From Streptomyces sp. NBC_01298 (lineage in GTDB: Bacteria; Actinomycetota; Actinomycetes; Streptomycetales; Streptomycetaceae), in NCBI RefSeq assembly GCF_035978755.1, contig NZ_CP108414.1:5084001-5148000 (forward strand): a stretch of 64,000 nt of DNA, written 5' to 3'. Numbering within the stretch: position 1 is the stretch's first letter; each line of letters opens with the position of its first letter. The notes under the pieces were generated by a model, which worked only from the letters and a program-made list of their open reading frames with translations, made no database searches and had not been told where the DNA came from. The translations under genes and the position numbers were made by a program. This document shows, one piece after another, positions 42,182 through 51,099 of this stretch.

Positions 42182-43438
42182 TCAGCGGGCTGCCGGCTGC
42201 CGGGTGTCGGCGGTGAACGGTGCGGATTCCGAGGACGCGGCCACCACGCGGGTGGCGCGCGGCCCCGTACGGCGGTCCAGGCGCAGCGCCACCAGGCCCA
42301 GGGCGATCGCGGTGATCGTCATCGCTCCGCCCGCCCAGGCGGTGGCGGAGTAGCCGTAGCCGGCGTCGATGACGGTGCCGCCGAGCCAGGGGCCGCCGGT
42401 GTTGCCGAGGTTGAACGCGGCCGTGGTGGTCGCGCCGGCCAGGGTCGGGGCGGCGCCCGCGACGTTGAACATGCGGGCGTTGAGCGCCGGGGCGGTGAAG
42501 AACGCCGAGAAGCCGAGCAGGAACGAGAGGGCGATCGCGGCCGCCGCCGTGGAGGCCAGCAGGGCCAGCGCCGCCAGGAAGACGGTGGAGGCGGTGATGC
42601 CCCACAGCATCACCCCGAACAGGTGCGCGTCGGCGATCCGCCCGCCCAGCGTGGTGCCCACCAGCGCGCCGATCCCGAAGAGGCCGAGGATCCACGGGAC
42701 CCACTTCGAATCCAGCCCGGCCACGTCCGTGAGCAGCGGGGAGAGGTAGCTGAAGGCGCAGAAGACGCCGCCCGCGGCGAGCGCGGTGACACCGATCGAC
42801 AGCCACACCTGCCGGTCGCGGTAGATGCGCAGCTCGCGCGCCAGCGTCGGCTTCTCGGCGGGCAGCGGGATCTTCGGGATCAGCGCGAGGATGCCGACCA
42901 GTGCGATGGCCGAGGCCGCGCCGACCGCCCAGAACGCGGAGCGCCAGCCCAGGTGCTCACCGAGGAACGCGCCGGCCGGTACGCCGAGGACGTTGGCGAT
43001 GGAGAGCCCGCCGATCATGACGGCCATCGCGCGGGCCCGCTGGTGCCGCTCGACCATCGCGATGGCCACGGCGGCGCCGACCGCCCAGAAGCCGGCGCAG
43101 GCGAGCGCCGAGACGATGCGGGAGGCGAAGAGCAGCTCGTACGAGGGGGCCAGCGCGCCCGCGACCTGCCCGAGGCCGAAGAGGGTGATCAGCGAGAGCA
43201 GCGTGGTGCGCCGGGGCAGCCGCAGCGTGGCGACGGCGAGCAGCGGCGCACCGACGACCATGCCGATCGCGAAGGCGGATATGAGCAGGCCCGCCTGGGG
43301 GATGGTGACGCCCATGTCCTCGGCGATGGGTGGCAGCAGCCCGGAGAGCATGAACTCGCTGGTGCCGAGTGCGAAGACGGAGAGGCCGAGGATGTAGACG
43401 GCTACGGGCATACGGGTGCGTTCGGCTGCTGCGGGCAT
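42182..43438 (-). CDS. MFS drug exporter, Cmx/CmrA (chloramphenicol efflux) type
   Basis: A 418-aa DHA1-family proton antiporter with 12 membrane segments. The opening LGLSVFALGTSEFMLSGLLPPIAEDMGV and the GVPAGAFLGEHLGWRSAFW segment are close to chloramphenicol-efflux proteins of actinomycetes. The actual substrate is not certain. The gene is followed by the membrane protein gene; the HD-domain gene begins upstream on the same strand. Confidence 0.87.
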   Translation of the reverse strand: MPAAAERTRMPVAVYILGLSVFALGTSEFMLSGLLPPIAEDMGVTIPQAGLLISAFAIGMVVGAPLLAVATLRLPRRTTLLSLITLFGLGQVAGALAPSYELLFASRIVSALACAGFWAVGAAVAIAMVERHQRARAMAVMIGGLSIANVLGVPAGAFLGEHLGWRSAFWAVGAASAIALVGILALIPKIPLPAEKPTLARELRIYRDRQVWLSIGVTALAAGGVFCAFSYLSPLLTDVAGLDSKWVPWILGLFGIGALVGTTLGGRIADAHLFGVMLWGITASTVFLAALALLASTAAAAIALSFLLGFSAFFTAPALNARMFNVAGAAPTLAGATTTAAFNLGNTGGPWLGGTVIDAGYGYSATAWAGGAMTITAIALGLVALRLDRRTGPRATRVVAASSESAPFTADTRQPAAR

Positions 43439-43465
43439 GAACTACCTCAACCACGACGAACGGGA

Positions 43466-44200
43466 TCACATTCCCGGGGGCCGATCGCTCCCGCTGCTGC
43501 TCCCGCCGCCGCCCTCGCCGCCGCCCTCGCTCAGCCGCACCAGCTCGGCGGCCAGGTTCGTGCGGGCCGGGGCCTCCCAGTGCGCGGCCCCGTAGGCGGT
43601 GCGGAAGAGGCGGGGCAGGGCCAGGAGCTGGCGCAGGACGGCGGCCCGGCCGTCGCGGAAGGCCTCGTCGGGGACGAATCCGTACTCGGCGCGCACGGCG
43701 GCCGCGTAGGCGGCGTACTCCTCGGGCGCGCCCGCGAGGACGCCGAGGTCGGCGTCGCAGAGGAGCTCGCCGTCGGCGTCGCCGGGTGCGGGGTCGTGGG
43801 TGATCGTCAGCCGGACGAGGCGGGCCACCTCGGCGGTGCGGTCGCCGTCGATGCCGAGCTCGGGCAGGGCGCGCTCGGCGAGGGCGGCGCTGCGCTCCTC
43901 GTTCTCGGAGCGGTCGGGGCGGTAGACGGCGTCGTGGAACCAGGCGGCCAGCTCTACGGCGGGGAGGTCCGTTCCCGTTCCCGTGCCCTCCGCTGCCAGT
44001 ACGTCGACGCGTGCGAGTACGTCGGCCAGGTGCGCGGTGGTGTGGTACCTGCGCTGCGGCTCCGCCCAGGCGGCGAGGAGGCGGTCGGCGTAGGGGGCGG
44101 GGTCGCGGTCGGGGGCGGCTCCGGCCGCGGCGGTGGTGGCGTGCCAGCGGGCGCGGAGGTCCTGCTCGCGTCGCGTGTCGGAAGTCATGGCGGATGTCAT
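43466..44200 (-). CDS. HD-domain-like hydrolase
   Basis: A 244-aa protein of the predicted metal-dependent HD phosphohydrolase family. RRYHTTAHLADVLARVD, then AAWFHDAVYRPDRSENEERSA holds the metal-binding His-Asp pair, and LCDADLGVLAG the distal Asp. Substrates in this group are poorly known. The C-terminal tail is Gly/Ser-rich. ATG 44200 is preferred to a TTG at 44287. Confidence 0.8.
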   Translation of the reverse strand: MTSAMTSDTRREQDLRARWHATTAAAGAAPDRDPAPYADRLLAAWAEPQRRYHTTAHLADVLARVDVLAAEGTGTGTDLPAVELAAWFHDAVYRPDRSENEERSAALAERALPELGIDGDRTAEVARLVRLTITHDPAPGDADGELLCDADLGVLAGAPEEYAAYAAAVRAEYGFVPDEAFRDGRAAVLRQLLALPRLFRTAYGAAHWEAPARTNLAAELVRLSEGGGEGGGGSSSGSDRPPGM

Positions 44201-44264
44201 GCGCACATTGTGGTGGTGACGTGATTGTGCTGGTGGAGGGTGGGCGGAGGCCCGTACCCTGGAT

Positions 44265-44280
44265 ATTGGACTAGACCTAT
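44265..44280. promoter_or_regulatory. dre-like site upstream of cutC
   Basis: ATTGGACTAGACCTAT shares the exact GGACTAGACC core of the nagKA dre and matches the consensus at 12 of 16 positions. It ends 30 bases before the cutC ATG. This suggests DasR binding. Confidence 0.6.
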
Positions 44281-44310
44281 TTTCCAATGTGGGACGAAGG
44301 ATGGGATTAC

Positions 44311-45006
44311 ATGAGCAACCGTGCGCTCCTGGAGGTGATCGCCCTCGACGTGGAGGACGCGGTCGCGGCCCAGGCCGGTGGGGCGGACCGACTCGAACTG
44401 GTCACCGACATGGCCGCCGACGGGCTCACCCCGCCGCGCGAGACCTTCGCGGCGATCCGGGCGGCGGTCGGCATCCGGCTGCGCGTGATGCTCCGGAAGG
44501 CGGACGGCTTCTCGGCGGGCTCCCCGCAGGACGTGGAACGCCTGGTCGAGGAGGCGCGGGCGCTGCGCGCGGAGGGGGCGGAGGAGTTCGTGCTGGGCTT
44601 CCTGAACCCCGACGGCAGCCCCGACCTCACCGCCGTGGAGGCGGTCGTGGCGGAGCTCGGCGGCTGCGGGTGGACGTTCCACCGCGCGATCGACCGGGCG
44701 GCCGACCGTGACCAGCTCCGCAAGTCGGTCGCGGACCTGGCCGGGCTCGACACCTACCTGACCGCGGGCGCGGCGGGCGGGGTCGACGAGGGCCTGCCGG
44801 TGCTGCTGGCGGAGGCGGCGAAGTCCGGCACCCCCGGGTACGAGCCGCGGATCCTGGTCGGCGGCGGCCTGGGCCTCTCCCACCTGCCGGTGCTGCGCGA
44901 AGCGGGCATCGACGCCTTCCACATCGGCAGCGCGGCTCGCCCTTCCGGGTGGGACCGGCCGGTGTCGGCGGCGGCGGTCGCGGAGTGGCGCGCCGCCCTG
45001 TCCTGA
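44311..45006 (+). CDS. cutC: CutC-family TIM-barrel protein
   Basis: A 231-aa protein of the CutC family, long called copper-homeostasis proteins although the biochemical role is unsettled. The pattern is full: LLEVIALDVEDAVAAQAGGADRLELV, GLTPPRETF, FVLGFLNPDGSPDL, WTFHRAIDRAADRD and ILVGGGLGLSHLPVL, IDAFHIGSAAR. ATG 44311 follows AAGGATGGG. A dre-like box upstream suggests an amino-sugar connection rather than copper. Confidence 0.88.
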   Translation: MSNRALLEVIALDVEDAVAAQAGGADRLELVTDMAADGLTPPRETFAAIRAAVGIRLRVMLRKADGFSAGSPQDVERLVEEARALRAEGAEEFVLGFLNPDGSPDLTAVEAVVAELGGCGWTFHRAIDRAADRDQLRKSVADLAGLDTYLTAGAAGGVDEGLPVLLAEAAKSGTPGYEPRILVGGGLGLSHLPVLREAGIDAFHIGSAARPSGWDRPVSAAAVAEWRAALS

Positions 45007-45027
45007 CCGGACGGGAGCGGGGGCCTG

Positions 45028-45243
45028 CCCTGCGGGGCCAAGTCCCCTACCCGCCCTTCCACCGTTCCCCGGGGCTGTGCCCCGGACCCCCTGGGGCTCC
45101 GCCCCAGACCCCGCGCCTCAAACGCCGGCGAGGCTGGATTGTGCCGCGCAGCGGCACATCCAGCCCGTCCGGCGTTTGAGGACCGGGTCCGGGCAGAGCC
45201 CGGGGAACGGTGGAAGGGGCGGGTAGGGGACAGCCCCGCAGGG
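45028..45243. repeat. Long imperfect inverted repeat between convergent cutC and helD
   Basis: A 216-bp structure. The outer arms (CCCTGCGGGG...CCGTTCCCCGGGGCTG with its complement near 45190-45243) pair over some 60 bases with interruptions. The inner CCTCAAACGCCGG/CCGGCGTTTGAGG (45116-45128/45169-45181) and GGCTGGATTGTGCCGC/GCGGCACATCCAGCC complete a cruciform. It probably terminates both genes and is one copy of a dispersed family. Confidence 0.85.
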
Positions 45244-47346
45244 CTACGCCAGGGCCCCCGGCAGCGGGGCGGCGTGCAGGACGGTGAGGCCCGAGACGGC
45301 TCGGGTCAGGCAGACGTACAGGCGGCGCAGGCCGGTCCGCTCGTCCGGTTCGCCGGAGACCACCTCCGCCGGCTCGTGCAGCACGACGTAGTCGTACTCC
45401 AGACCCTTGGCCAGCGAAGCCGGCACCAGCGTCAGGCGGGACTCCGCGGTCGTCTCCTCACCCGGTGCCAGGTACGGGAGGCCCGCCTCCGCCAGCGCCT
45501 CCCCGAGCTCGGGGATCCACGCGTCCGCCGCGATCAGCCCGATCGACCCCTCGTGCACGAGGGAGGCCCGGCAGGCCTCGATCACCGCCGCCGGAAGGGC
45601 GGAGGGGGAGTCGACCGAAGAGACGATCAGCGAGCCCGGGGTCTCTCGGACGGAGGAGACCGGGGAGAGGCCCGGCGAGATCGCCGGCAGCAGCCGCGAG
45701 GCGTAGGCGATCACCTCGCGCGGTACGCGGAAGCCCGCGGTCAGTTCCTCCAGCACCGCGCCCGGCTTGCCCAGATGCGCCAGCGCCTCGTCCCAGCTGC
45801 GCGTCGCCCACGGGGTCGTGCCCTGGGCGAGGTCCCCGAGGACCGTCGCGGAGCCGGTCGTGCAGCGCCGGCCCACCGCCCGGTACTGCATCGGGGACAG
45901 GTCCTGCGCCTCGTCGATGACGACGTGGCCGAGCGAGTGCGTGCGCTCCACCAGGTCCGTCGTCTCGTCGATGAGGACCAGGTCCGCCGCCGACCACTTC
46001 ACCGACTTCACGCTGCGCGCCGGCTTCGCCCAGAGGAGGAGTTCCTGCTCCCGCGCCGAGAGGACGCCCTCCGCGTGCGCCGCGAGGAACTCCGCGTCGG
46101 AGAGCAGCCGCAGGACCAGCTTCGCGGGCTCCACCAGCGGCCACACCGCCTTGACCACGGCCTTCACGGCGGGATTGCGCGCCACCGAGTCCTGGACCCG
46201 GTCGTCCGGCGCCTCGCCGGCCTGCTCCATGCGGACGAGGACCGCGTGCGCGATCCGCTGCGGGAGGGCGTCGCGGGCGGCTCCGTAGCGGATGTCGCGG
46301 TTCTGGAGTTCGACGACCATCTCGGCGATCTCGTAGGCGGGTACCCGCCAGCGGCGCGATCCGCGGACCACCATCAGCGGTTCGACCGGCTCCGTCACGT
46401 GCGAGTCGACCGCGCGGCGCAGCACCTCCGCCATGCGGGCGTCGCCCTTGATCACGGCGGTTTCGGCGGTGTCCGCGCCGCGTACCTCCAGGTCCGCCCG
46501 GGCGACCAGATCGTCGACCGTGGCCTGCTTGACCTCCAGCTCGCCGAGGGCGGGCAGGACCTGCTCGATGTAGTGCAGGAAGGAACGGTTCGGCCCGATG
46601 ACCAGGGTGCCCGTACGGGCGAGGCGGTCGCGGTGCGCGTAGAGCAGGTACGCGACACGGTGCAGGCCGACGGCCGTCTTGCCGGTGCCGGGGCCGCCCT
46701 GCACGCAGACGGAGCCCGACAGGCCGGAGCGGACGATCTCGTCCTGCTCGGGCTGGATGGTCGCCACGATGTCGCGCATGGGGCCCACGCGCGGGCGCTC
46801 GATCTCCTGCTGGAGCAGCTTGCTGACGGCCGCCGCCTCGGCGGGGTCGGAGAGGTGCTCGTCCTCGTACGCGGTCAGCTCGCCGCCCGTGTAACCGAAG
46901 CGGCGGCGCAGCCCGATGTCCTGCGGGTCGTTCTTGGAGGCCCGGTAGAAGGGCTGCGAGACCGGCGCGCGCCAGTCGATCACCATCGGATCGCCGCCGG
47001 CGTCGTGGACGTGGCGGCGGCCGATGTAGAACTGCTCGCCCTCCGCGCCCTCGGAGAGCTCCGCGCCGGGCGCGTGCAGGTAGTTGAGGCGGCCGAAGAA
47101 GAGGGGGGTGTGGGAGAGGTCGGCGAGTGCCTTGATCCGGTCGTCGATCTGGGCTTGGAGGACGACCGCGTTGACCCAGTTCGCGGTGACGTCGCGGATG
47201 TCGAGGTTCTCGACGTCCTCGCGCATCGCGCGGAGCGCGGACCGGGAGGCGGCGAGGTGGGCCCGCTCGCGGCCCAGGGGATCGGTGGCGGCCTCGCCGG
47301 GTGCTGATGCGGCGTCGGGGTCGGTGACGTGGGCGTGCGCGGGCAC
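45244..47346 (-). CDS. HelD/HelR-type RNA-polymerase recycling ATPase
   Basis: A 700-aa UvrD-like superfamily 1 ATPase that removes stalled RNA polymerase from DNA. Walker A is QGGPGTGKTAV, Walker B VVIDEAQDLSP, and motif VI lies near GLRRLYVCLTRAVSGLTVLH. The N-terminal coiled coil (RERAHLAASRSALRAMREDVENL) that probes the RNAP secondary channel is present. In Streptomyces the HelR members can raise rifamycin tolerance. GTG 47346 follows GGAGGC; the longer reading from 47469 is not supported. Confidence 0.9.
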   Translation of the reverse strand: MPAHAHVTDPDAASAPGEAATDPLGRERAHLAASRSALRAMREDVENLDIRDVTANWVNAVVLQAQIDDRIKALADLSHTPLFFGRLNYLHAPGAELSEGAEGEQFYIGRRHVHDAGGDPMVIDWRAPVSQPFYRASKNDPQDIGLRRRFGYTGGELTAYEDEHLSDPAEAAAVSKLLQQEIERPRVGPMRDIVATIQPEQDEIVRSGLSGSVCVQGGPGTGKTAVGLHRVAYLLYAHRDRLARTGTLVIGPNRSFLHYIEQVLPALGELEVKQATVDDLVARADLEVRGADTAETAVIKGDARMAEVLRRAVDSHVTEPVEPLMVVRGSRRWRVPAYEIAEMVVELQNRDIRYGAARDALPQRIAHAVLVRMEQAGEAPDDRVQDSVARNPAVKAVVKAVWPLVEPAKLVLRLLSDAEFLAAHAEGVLSAREQELLLWAKPARSVKSVKWSAADLVLIDETTDLVERTHSLGHVVIDEAQDLSPMQYRAVGRRCTTGSATVLGDLAQGTTPWATRSWDEALAHLGKPGAVLEELTAGFRVPREVIAYASRLLPAISPGLSPVSSVRETPGSLIVSSVDSPSALPAAVIEACRASLVHEGSIGLIAADAWIPELGEALAEAGLPYLAPGEETTAESRLTLVPASLAKGLEYDYVVLHEPAEVVSGEPDERTGLRRLYVCLTRAVSGLTVLHAAPLPGALA

Positions 47347-47679
47347 GGAACTGCCTCCATCTGCTGAGGACCTGCGTGATGCGGGCGGACGGGCCCGCCG
47401 GTTTCCGAGCGGCGGGCGGCGCTCCCGGTGACGCGGGCGGGAGGCGGCAAGAGCGGGGATTCTAGTCATCGCGGAGCCGCTGCGCGAATGGAATTAATGG
47501 ATTCAGCGGGGGCCGAAAGTCCTTTGGCGGGGTGGCCCCGTACGGGGGGTGTTCGGGTCGTGTCCTCCTTCGGACAGAGCCCGTAGGGGGCGGCATGGGC
47601 CGGGAGGAGGATGCCGGGGACCTGGAGGTTCAGCCCTCAGGGCGATGTGACAAGCCGGGCAAAAACCGACCATGGATAC
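47347..47679. other. Intergenic region upstream of helD
   Basis: 333 bases between the divergent helD and a small gene. They include an A+T-richer patch (GAATGGAATTAATGGATTCA, about 47488-47507) with an imperfect inverted repeat, and a CCCCGTACGGGG palindrome. These may be promoter elements; nothing else is recognised. Confidence 0.45.
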
Positions 47680-47868
47680 ATGAGCACCGCAACCTACACC
47701 CCGGTCCAGGGTCGCCGCCCTCGCGGCGCCACCGCCACTTCCGACTCCCGCCGCCCCCGGCACAGCGCCGGCAGCGTCCTGCGCGCCGCCAAGGTGTTCG
47801 CGGCGACCGCCGTGAGCGTCGTCGTCCTCGGTGAGTACGCCGAGGACGCGGGCGTCATACGCCGCTGA
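47680..47868 (+). CDS. Short basic protein, unknown
   Basis: A 62-aa protein: an Arg/Thr-rich N-terminal half (YTPVQGRRPRGATATSDSRR) and a hydrophobic segment (VFAATAVSVVVLGEYAEDAG). It looks like the small conserved membrane-associated proteins common in Streptomyces. ATG 47680 gives the best codon bias. Function is unknown. Confidence 0.55.
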   Translation: MSTATYTPVQGRRPRGATATSDSRRPRHSAGSVLRAAKVFAATAVSVVVLGEYAEDAGVIRR

Positions 47869-47920
47869 GGCCCGGCGCCTCCGCTCGGGGGCCGGGGCGT
47901 TGATCCACTAGGGTCGCGCC

Positions 47921-48697
47921 GTGACCCTGAGTCCCGAGCCCGGCCGCTCTCCGTCGCCCCGCGCCGATGTGCTGCTCGCGGGCCTGCTGCTCGTGCTCGG
48001 CGTGCTCTGCGTCGCCCTGCGCATCCCGGTGGCCGAAGCCCTCGCCCCCGGGCTCTCCGCCGCCGAGTGGAGCCCGCCCGCCGCGTATCCGCCCTTCGCG
48101 GCCATCCTCTTCGCCCCGGCCGCCTGGCTGCCGACGGGCGTACTGAAGGCCGTCCTGGTGTGGGGCAGCGCCGGGCTGTTCGCCCTGCTGATCCTGCTGT
48201 CGTGCCGGCTGGCGGGACTGCGGGCCCGGCCGGGCGCCGTGCTGGCCGCCACCGTCGCCGGGCTGTGGCTGGAGCCGCTGTTCCAGACCCCGCTGTCCGG
48301 CCAGATCGCCCTGGCCCTGGCCTGCCCCGTCCTGTGGGACCTGCACCGGCCGCGCGGCGCCCTCGGCAGGGGCTTCGCGCTGGGCGCGGCCGCCGGGATC
48401 ACCCTGACCCCGGCGCTGCTGATCCCGTACCTCCTGCTGACCGGCCAGGTCAGGGCCGGACTGACCGCGCTGGGCGCCTTCGCCGGCACCGGCCTGCTCG
48501 GGCTGCTGGTCCTCCCTGGTGCCTCCGCCGAGTTCTGGTCCCGGCACCCGCCCGCGGGCGGCCGCTCGCTCCTGCTGGACTGGCCCCACCTGTGGGTGTG
48601 GACGGTCCCGCTGCTCACGGCCCTGCTCGCCGCCGCGCTGCGCCGGCGGGTCCGTCAGTCCCCGGCCAGCAGCTCGTCGGCGTCCATGATCCGGTAG
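47921..48697 (+). CDS. Glycosyltransferase 87-like membrane protein (short)
   Basis: A 258-aa polytopic protein with about seven hydrophobic segments. PPAAYPPFAAILFAPAAWLP, LSGQIALALACPVLW and FALGAAAGITLTPALLIPYL are patterns of the DUF2029/GT87 mannosyltransferase-like family, which usually has about 400 residues, so the early part with the catalytic acidic loop is probably missing or shortened. The 3' end overlaps the convergent XPB helicase gene by 43 bases. Confidence 0.65.
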   Translation: MTLSPEPGRSPSPRADVLLAGLLLVLGVLCVALRIPVAEALAPGLSAAEWSPPAAYPPFAAILFAPAAWLPTGVLKAVLVWGSAGLFALLILLSCRLAGLRARPGAVLAATVAGLWLEPLFQTPLSGQIALALACPVLWDLHRPRGALGRGFALGAAAGITLTPALLIPYLLLTGQVRAGLTALGAFAGTGLLGLLVLPGASAEFWSRHPPAGGRSLLLDWPHLWVWTVPLLTALLAAALRRRVRQSPASSSSASMIR

Positions 48698-50298
48698 GCG
48701 TAGCCCTGTTCGGCCAGGAAGCGCTGGCGGTGCGCGGCGAAGTCCTGGTCGATGGTGTCGCGCGCGACGACCGAGTAGAAGCGCGCCTCGTGGCCGTCCG
48801 CCTTCGGGCGCAGGACGCGGCCCAGGCGCTGGGCCTCCTCCTGGCGGGAGCCGAAGGTACCGGACACCTGGATGGCGACCGTGGCCTCGGGCAGGTCGAT
48901 GGAGAAGTTCGCGACCTTCGAGACGACCAGCACGCTGATCTCGCCCTCGCGGAAGGCGTTGAAGAGCTTCTCGCGCTGCGCGTTGGAGGTCTCGCCCTTG
49001 ATGACGGGCGCGTCGAGGTGCTCGCCGAGCTCGTCGAGCTGGTCGATGTACTGCCCGATGACCAGCGTCTGCTCACCCGCGTGCTTGCGCACCAGCGCCT
49101 CGGTGACCTTCCGCTTGGTGGCGGTGGTCGCGCAGAAGCGGTACTTCTCCTCCGTCTCGGCGGTCGCGTAGGCGAGGCGCTCCGACTCGGTGAGGTTCAC
49201 GCGGACCTCGACGCAGTCGGCCGGGGCGATGTAGCCCTGCGCCTCGATCTCCTTCCACGGGGCGTCGAACCGCTTGGGCCCGATCAGCGAGAACACGTCC
49301 GACTCGCGGCCGTCCTCGCGCACCAGCGTCGCGGTCAGGCCGAGGCGGCGGCGCGCCTGGAGGTCTGCGGTGAACTTGAACACCGGAGCCGGCAGCAGGT
49401 GCACCTCGTCGTAGAGGATCAGGCCCCAGTCCCGGGAGTCGAAGAGCTCCAGGTGCGGGTAGATGCCCTTCCGCTTCGTCGTCAGGACCTGGTACGTGGC
49501 GATCGTGACGGGCCGGATCTCCTTGCGCGTGCCGGAGTACTCGCCGATCTCCTCCTCGGTCAGCGAGGTCCGCTTGATCAGCTCGTGCTTCCACTGGCGG
49601 GCGGAGACGGTGTTCGTGACCAGGATCAGCGTGGTCGCCTTGGCCTTCGCCATCGCGCCCGCGCCGACCAGGGTCTTTCCGGCGCCGCAGGGCAGCACGA
49701 CCACGCCGGAGCCGCCGTGCCAGAAGCCCTCGACTGCCTGCTGCTGGTAGGGGCGCAGCGCCCAGCCGGTCTCGTCGAGTTCGATCGGGTGCGCTTCGCC
49801 GTCCACGTACCCGGCGAGGTCCTCGGCGGGCCAGCCCAGCTTGAGCAGGGTCTGCTTGATCTGCCCGCGCTCGGAGGGGTGCACGGCGACGGTGTCGGCG
49901 TCGAGGCGCGCGCCGACCAGCGGGGCGACCCGCTTCGACCGCAGGATCTCCTCCAGCACCGGCCGGTCGGTGCTGGTCAGGACCAGTCCGTGGACGGGGT
50001 GCTTGGAGAGGGTGAGCCGGCCGTAGCGGGCCATGGTCTCGGCGACGTCGACGAGCAGCGCGTGCGGGACGGGGTAGCGGGAGAACTCCACGAGGGCGTC
50101 CACGACCTGCTCGGCGTCGTGCCCGGCGGCCCGCGCGTTCCACAGCCCCAGCGGCGTGATCCGGTACGTGTGGATGTGCTCGGGGGCGCGCTCCAGCTCG
50201 GCGAAGGGCGCGATGGCGCGCCGCGCGGCCGCGGAGAGCTCGTGGTCGATCTCCAGGAGGAGGGTCTTGTCGCTCTGGACGATGAGGGGCCCGTTCAC
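48655..50298 (-). CDS. DNA repair helicase XPB/ERCC3 family
   Basis: A 547-aa superfamily 2 helicase like archaeal and actinobacterial XPB. An N-terminal damage-recognition domain (VQSDKTLLLEI...) is followed by LRPYQQQAVEGFW, Walker A LPCGAGKTLVG, DEVH box LILYDEVHLLP, GLTATLVREDGRE, VVSKVANFSIDLPEA, and motif VI RQEEAQRLGRVLRPK. It acts in nucleotide excision repair or DNA unwinding. GTG 50298 follows AAAGGGA. A helicase-associated WYL protein gene lies 3.3 kb further on. Confidence 0.94.
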   Translation of the reverse strand: MNGPLIVQSDKTLLLEIDHELSAAARRAIAPFAELERAPEHIHTYRITPLGLWNARAAGHDAEQVVDALVEFSRYPVPHALLVDVAETMARYGRLTLSKHPVHGLVLTSTDRPVLEEILRSKRVAPLVGARLDADTVAVHPSERGQIKQTLLKLGWPAEDLAGYVDGEAHPIELDETGWALRPYQQQAVEGFWHGGSGVVVLPCGAGKTLVGAGAMAKAKATTLILVTNTVSARQWKHELIKRTSLTEEEIGEYSGTRKEIRPVTIATYQVLTTKRKGIYPHLELFDSRDWGLILYDEVHLLPAPVFKFTADLQARRRLGLTATLVREDGRESDVFSLIGPKRFDAPWKEIEAQGYIAPADCVEVRVNLTESERLAYATAETEEKYRFCATTATKRKVTEALVRKHAGEQTLVIGQYIDQLDELGEHLDAPVIKGETSNAQREKLFNAFREGEISVLVVSKVANFSIDLPEATVAIQVSGTFGSRQEEAQRLGRVLRPKADGHEARFYSVVARDTIDQDFAAHRQRFLAEQGYAYRIMDADELLAGD

Positions 50299-50435
50299 GC
50301 ACGTCCCTTTCGGCGTGGGAGGACCGCCCGGACGCGGGCGGCCAAACCTCCAGTCTGCCGTATCGCTCCGCGGGCCGGGCGGTTCTGGTCGCGCGACGGC
50401 CGTCACGGGCGCCGCCCCGGCCGGTACGGGCGTGC

Positions 50436-51092
50436 TCAGGGGGCGGGCGTGGAGGTGGCGAAGGCGAGGATCTCGGCGGCGGCCCCGCGGAGGGTGGGGA
50501 AGTGGCGGTGGGCCTCGGGGTGGGCTTCGGGGGTGTTGACCGTCCAGACCGTCATGCCGGCCGCGAGCCCCGACCGGACGCCCGAGGGGGCGTCCTCCAC
50601 GACCAGGCAGTGGGCGGGGTCGGCGCCCAGCAGGGCCGCGCCCCGCAGGTACGGGACCGGTGAGGGCTTGCCCTCCGCGACGGCGGCGGCGTCCACGAGC
50701 ACCGGCGGCACGGGCAGGCCGGTGCGGTCGAAGCGGCCGCGCACCCGGTGTGCGTAGTTCGAGGTGACCAGGCCCCAGCTCCCCGGGGGCAGGGCGGTCA
50801 GCAGCTCGGCCGCGCCGTCGAAGGCGGCGTAGGTGCCGGAGCGGACGTCCTCGTCCTCCAGCTCGTGCAGCGCGGCCAGGCACGCGTGCGGGTCCAGCTC
50901 CGGGGCGACGGCCGCGAAGGTCTCCATCGGGCGGGTCCGCAGGGCCACGGCGTGGACGGCGTCCGGGTCCAGCCCGTGGCGGGCGGCCCAGGTGGCCCAG
51001 ACCCGGCGCTGGTTGGCGACGGCGTCGACGAGGGTGCCGTCCACGTCGAACAGGACGTACCGGGCGGGGGCTGCGGCGGCTGCGTGGGTCAC
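50436..51092 (-). CDS. HAD-superfamily phosphatase (beta-PGM-like)
   Basis: A 218-aa HAD phosphatase with motif I FDVDGTLVDAV, a helical cap, motif II LVTSNY, motif III Lys in EGKPSPVPYL and motif IV CLVVEDAPSGVRSG. Substrates of this subgroup are sugar phosphates or related compounds; none can be named. It begins 7 bases downstream of the TetR gene's stop on the same strand, so both may share a transcript. Confidence 0.88.
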   Translation of the reverse strand: MTHAAAAAPARYVLFDVDGTLVDAVANQRRVWATWAARHGLDPDAVHAVALRTRPMETFAAVAPELDPHACLAALHELEDEDVRSGTYAAFDGAAELLTALPPGSWGLVTSNYAHRVRGRFDRTGLPVPPVLVDAAAVAEGKPSPVPYLRGAALLGADPAHCLVVEDAPSGVRSGLAAGMTVWTVNTPEAHPEAHRHFPTLRGAAAEILAFATSTPAP

Positions 51093-51099
51093 CGGCGGA

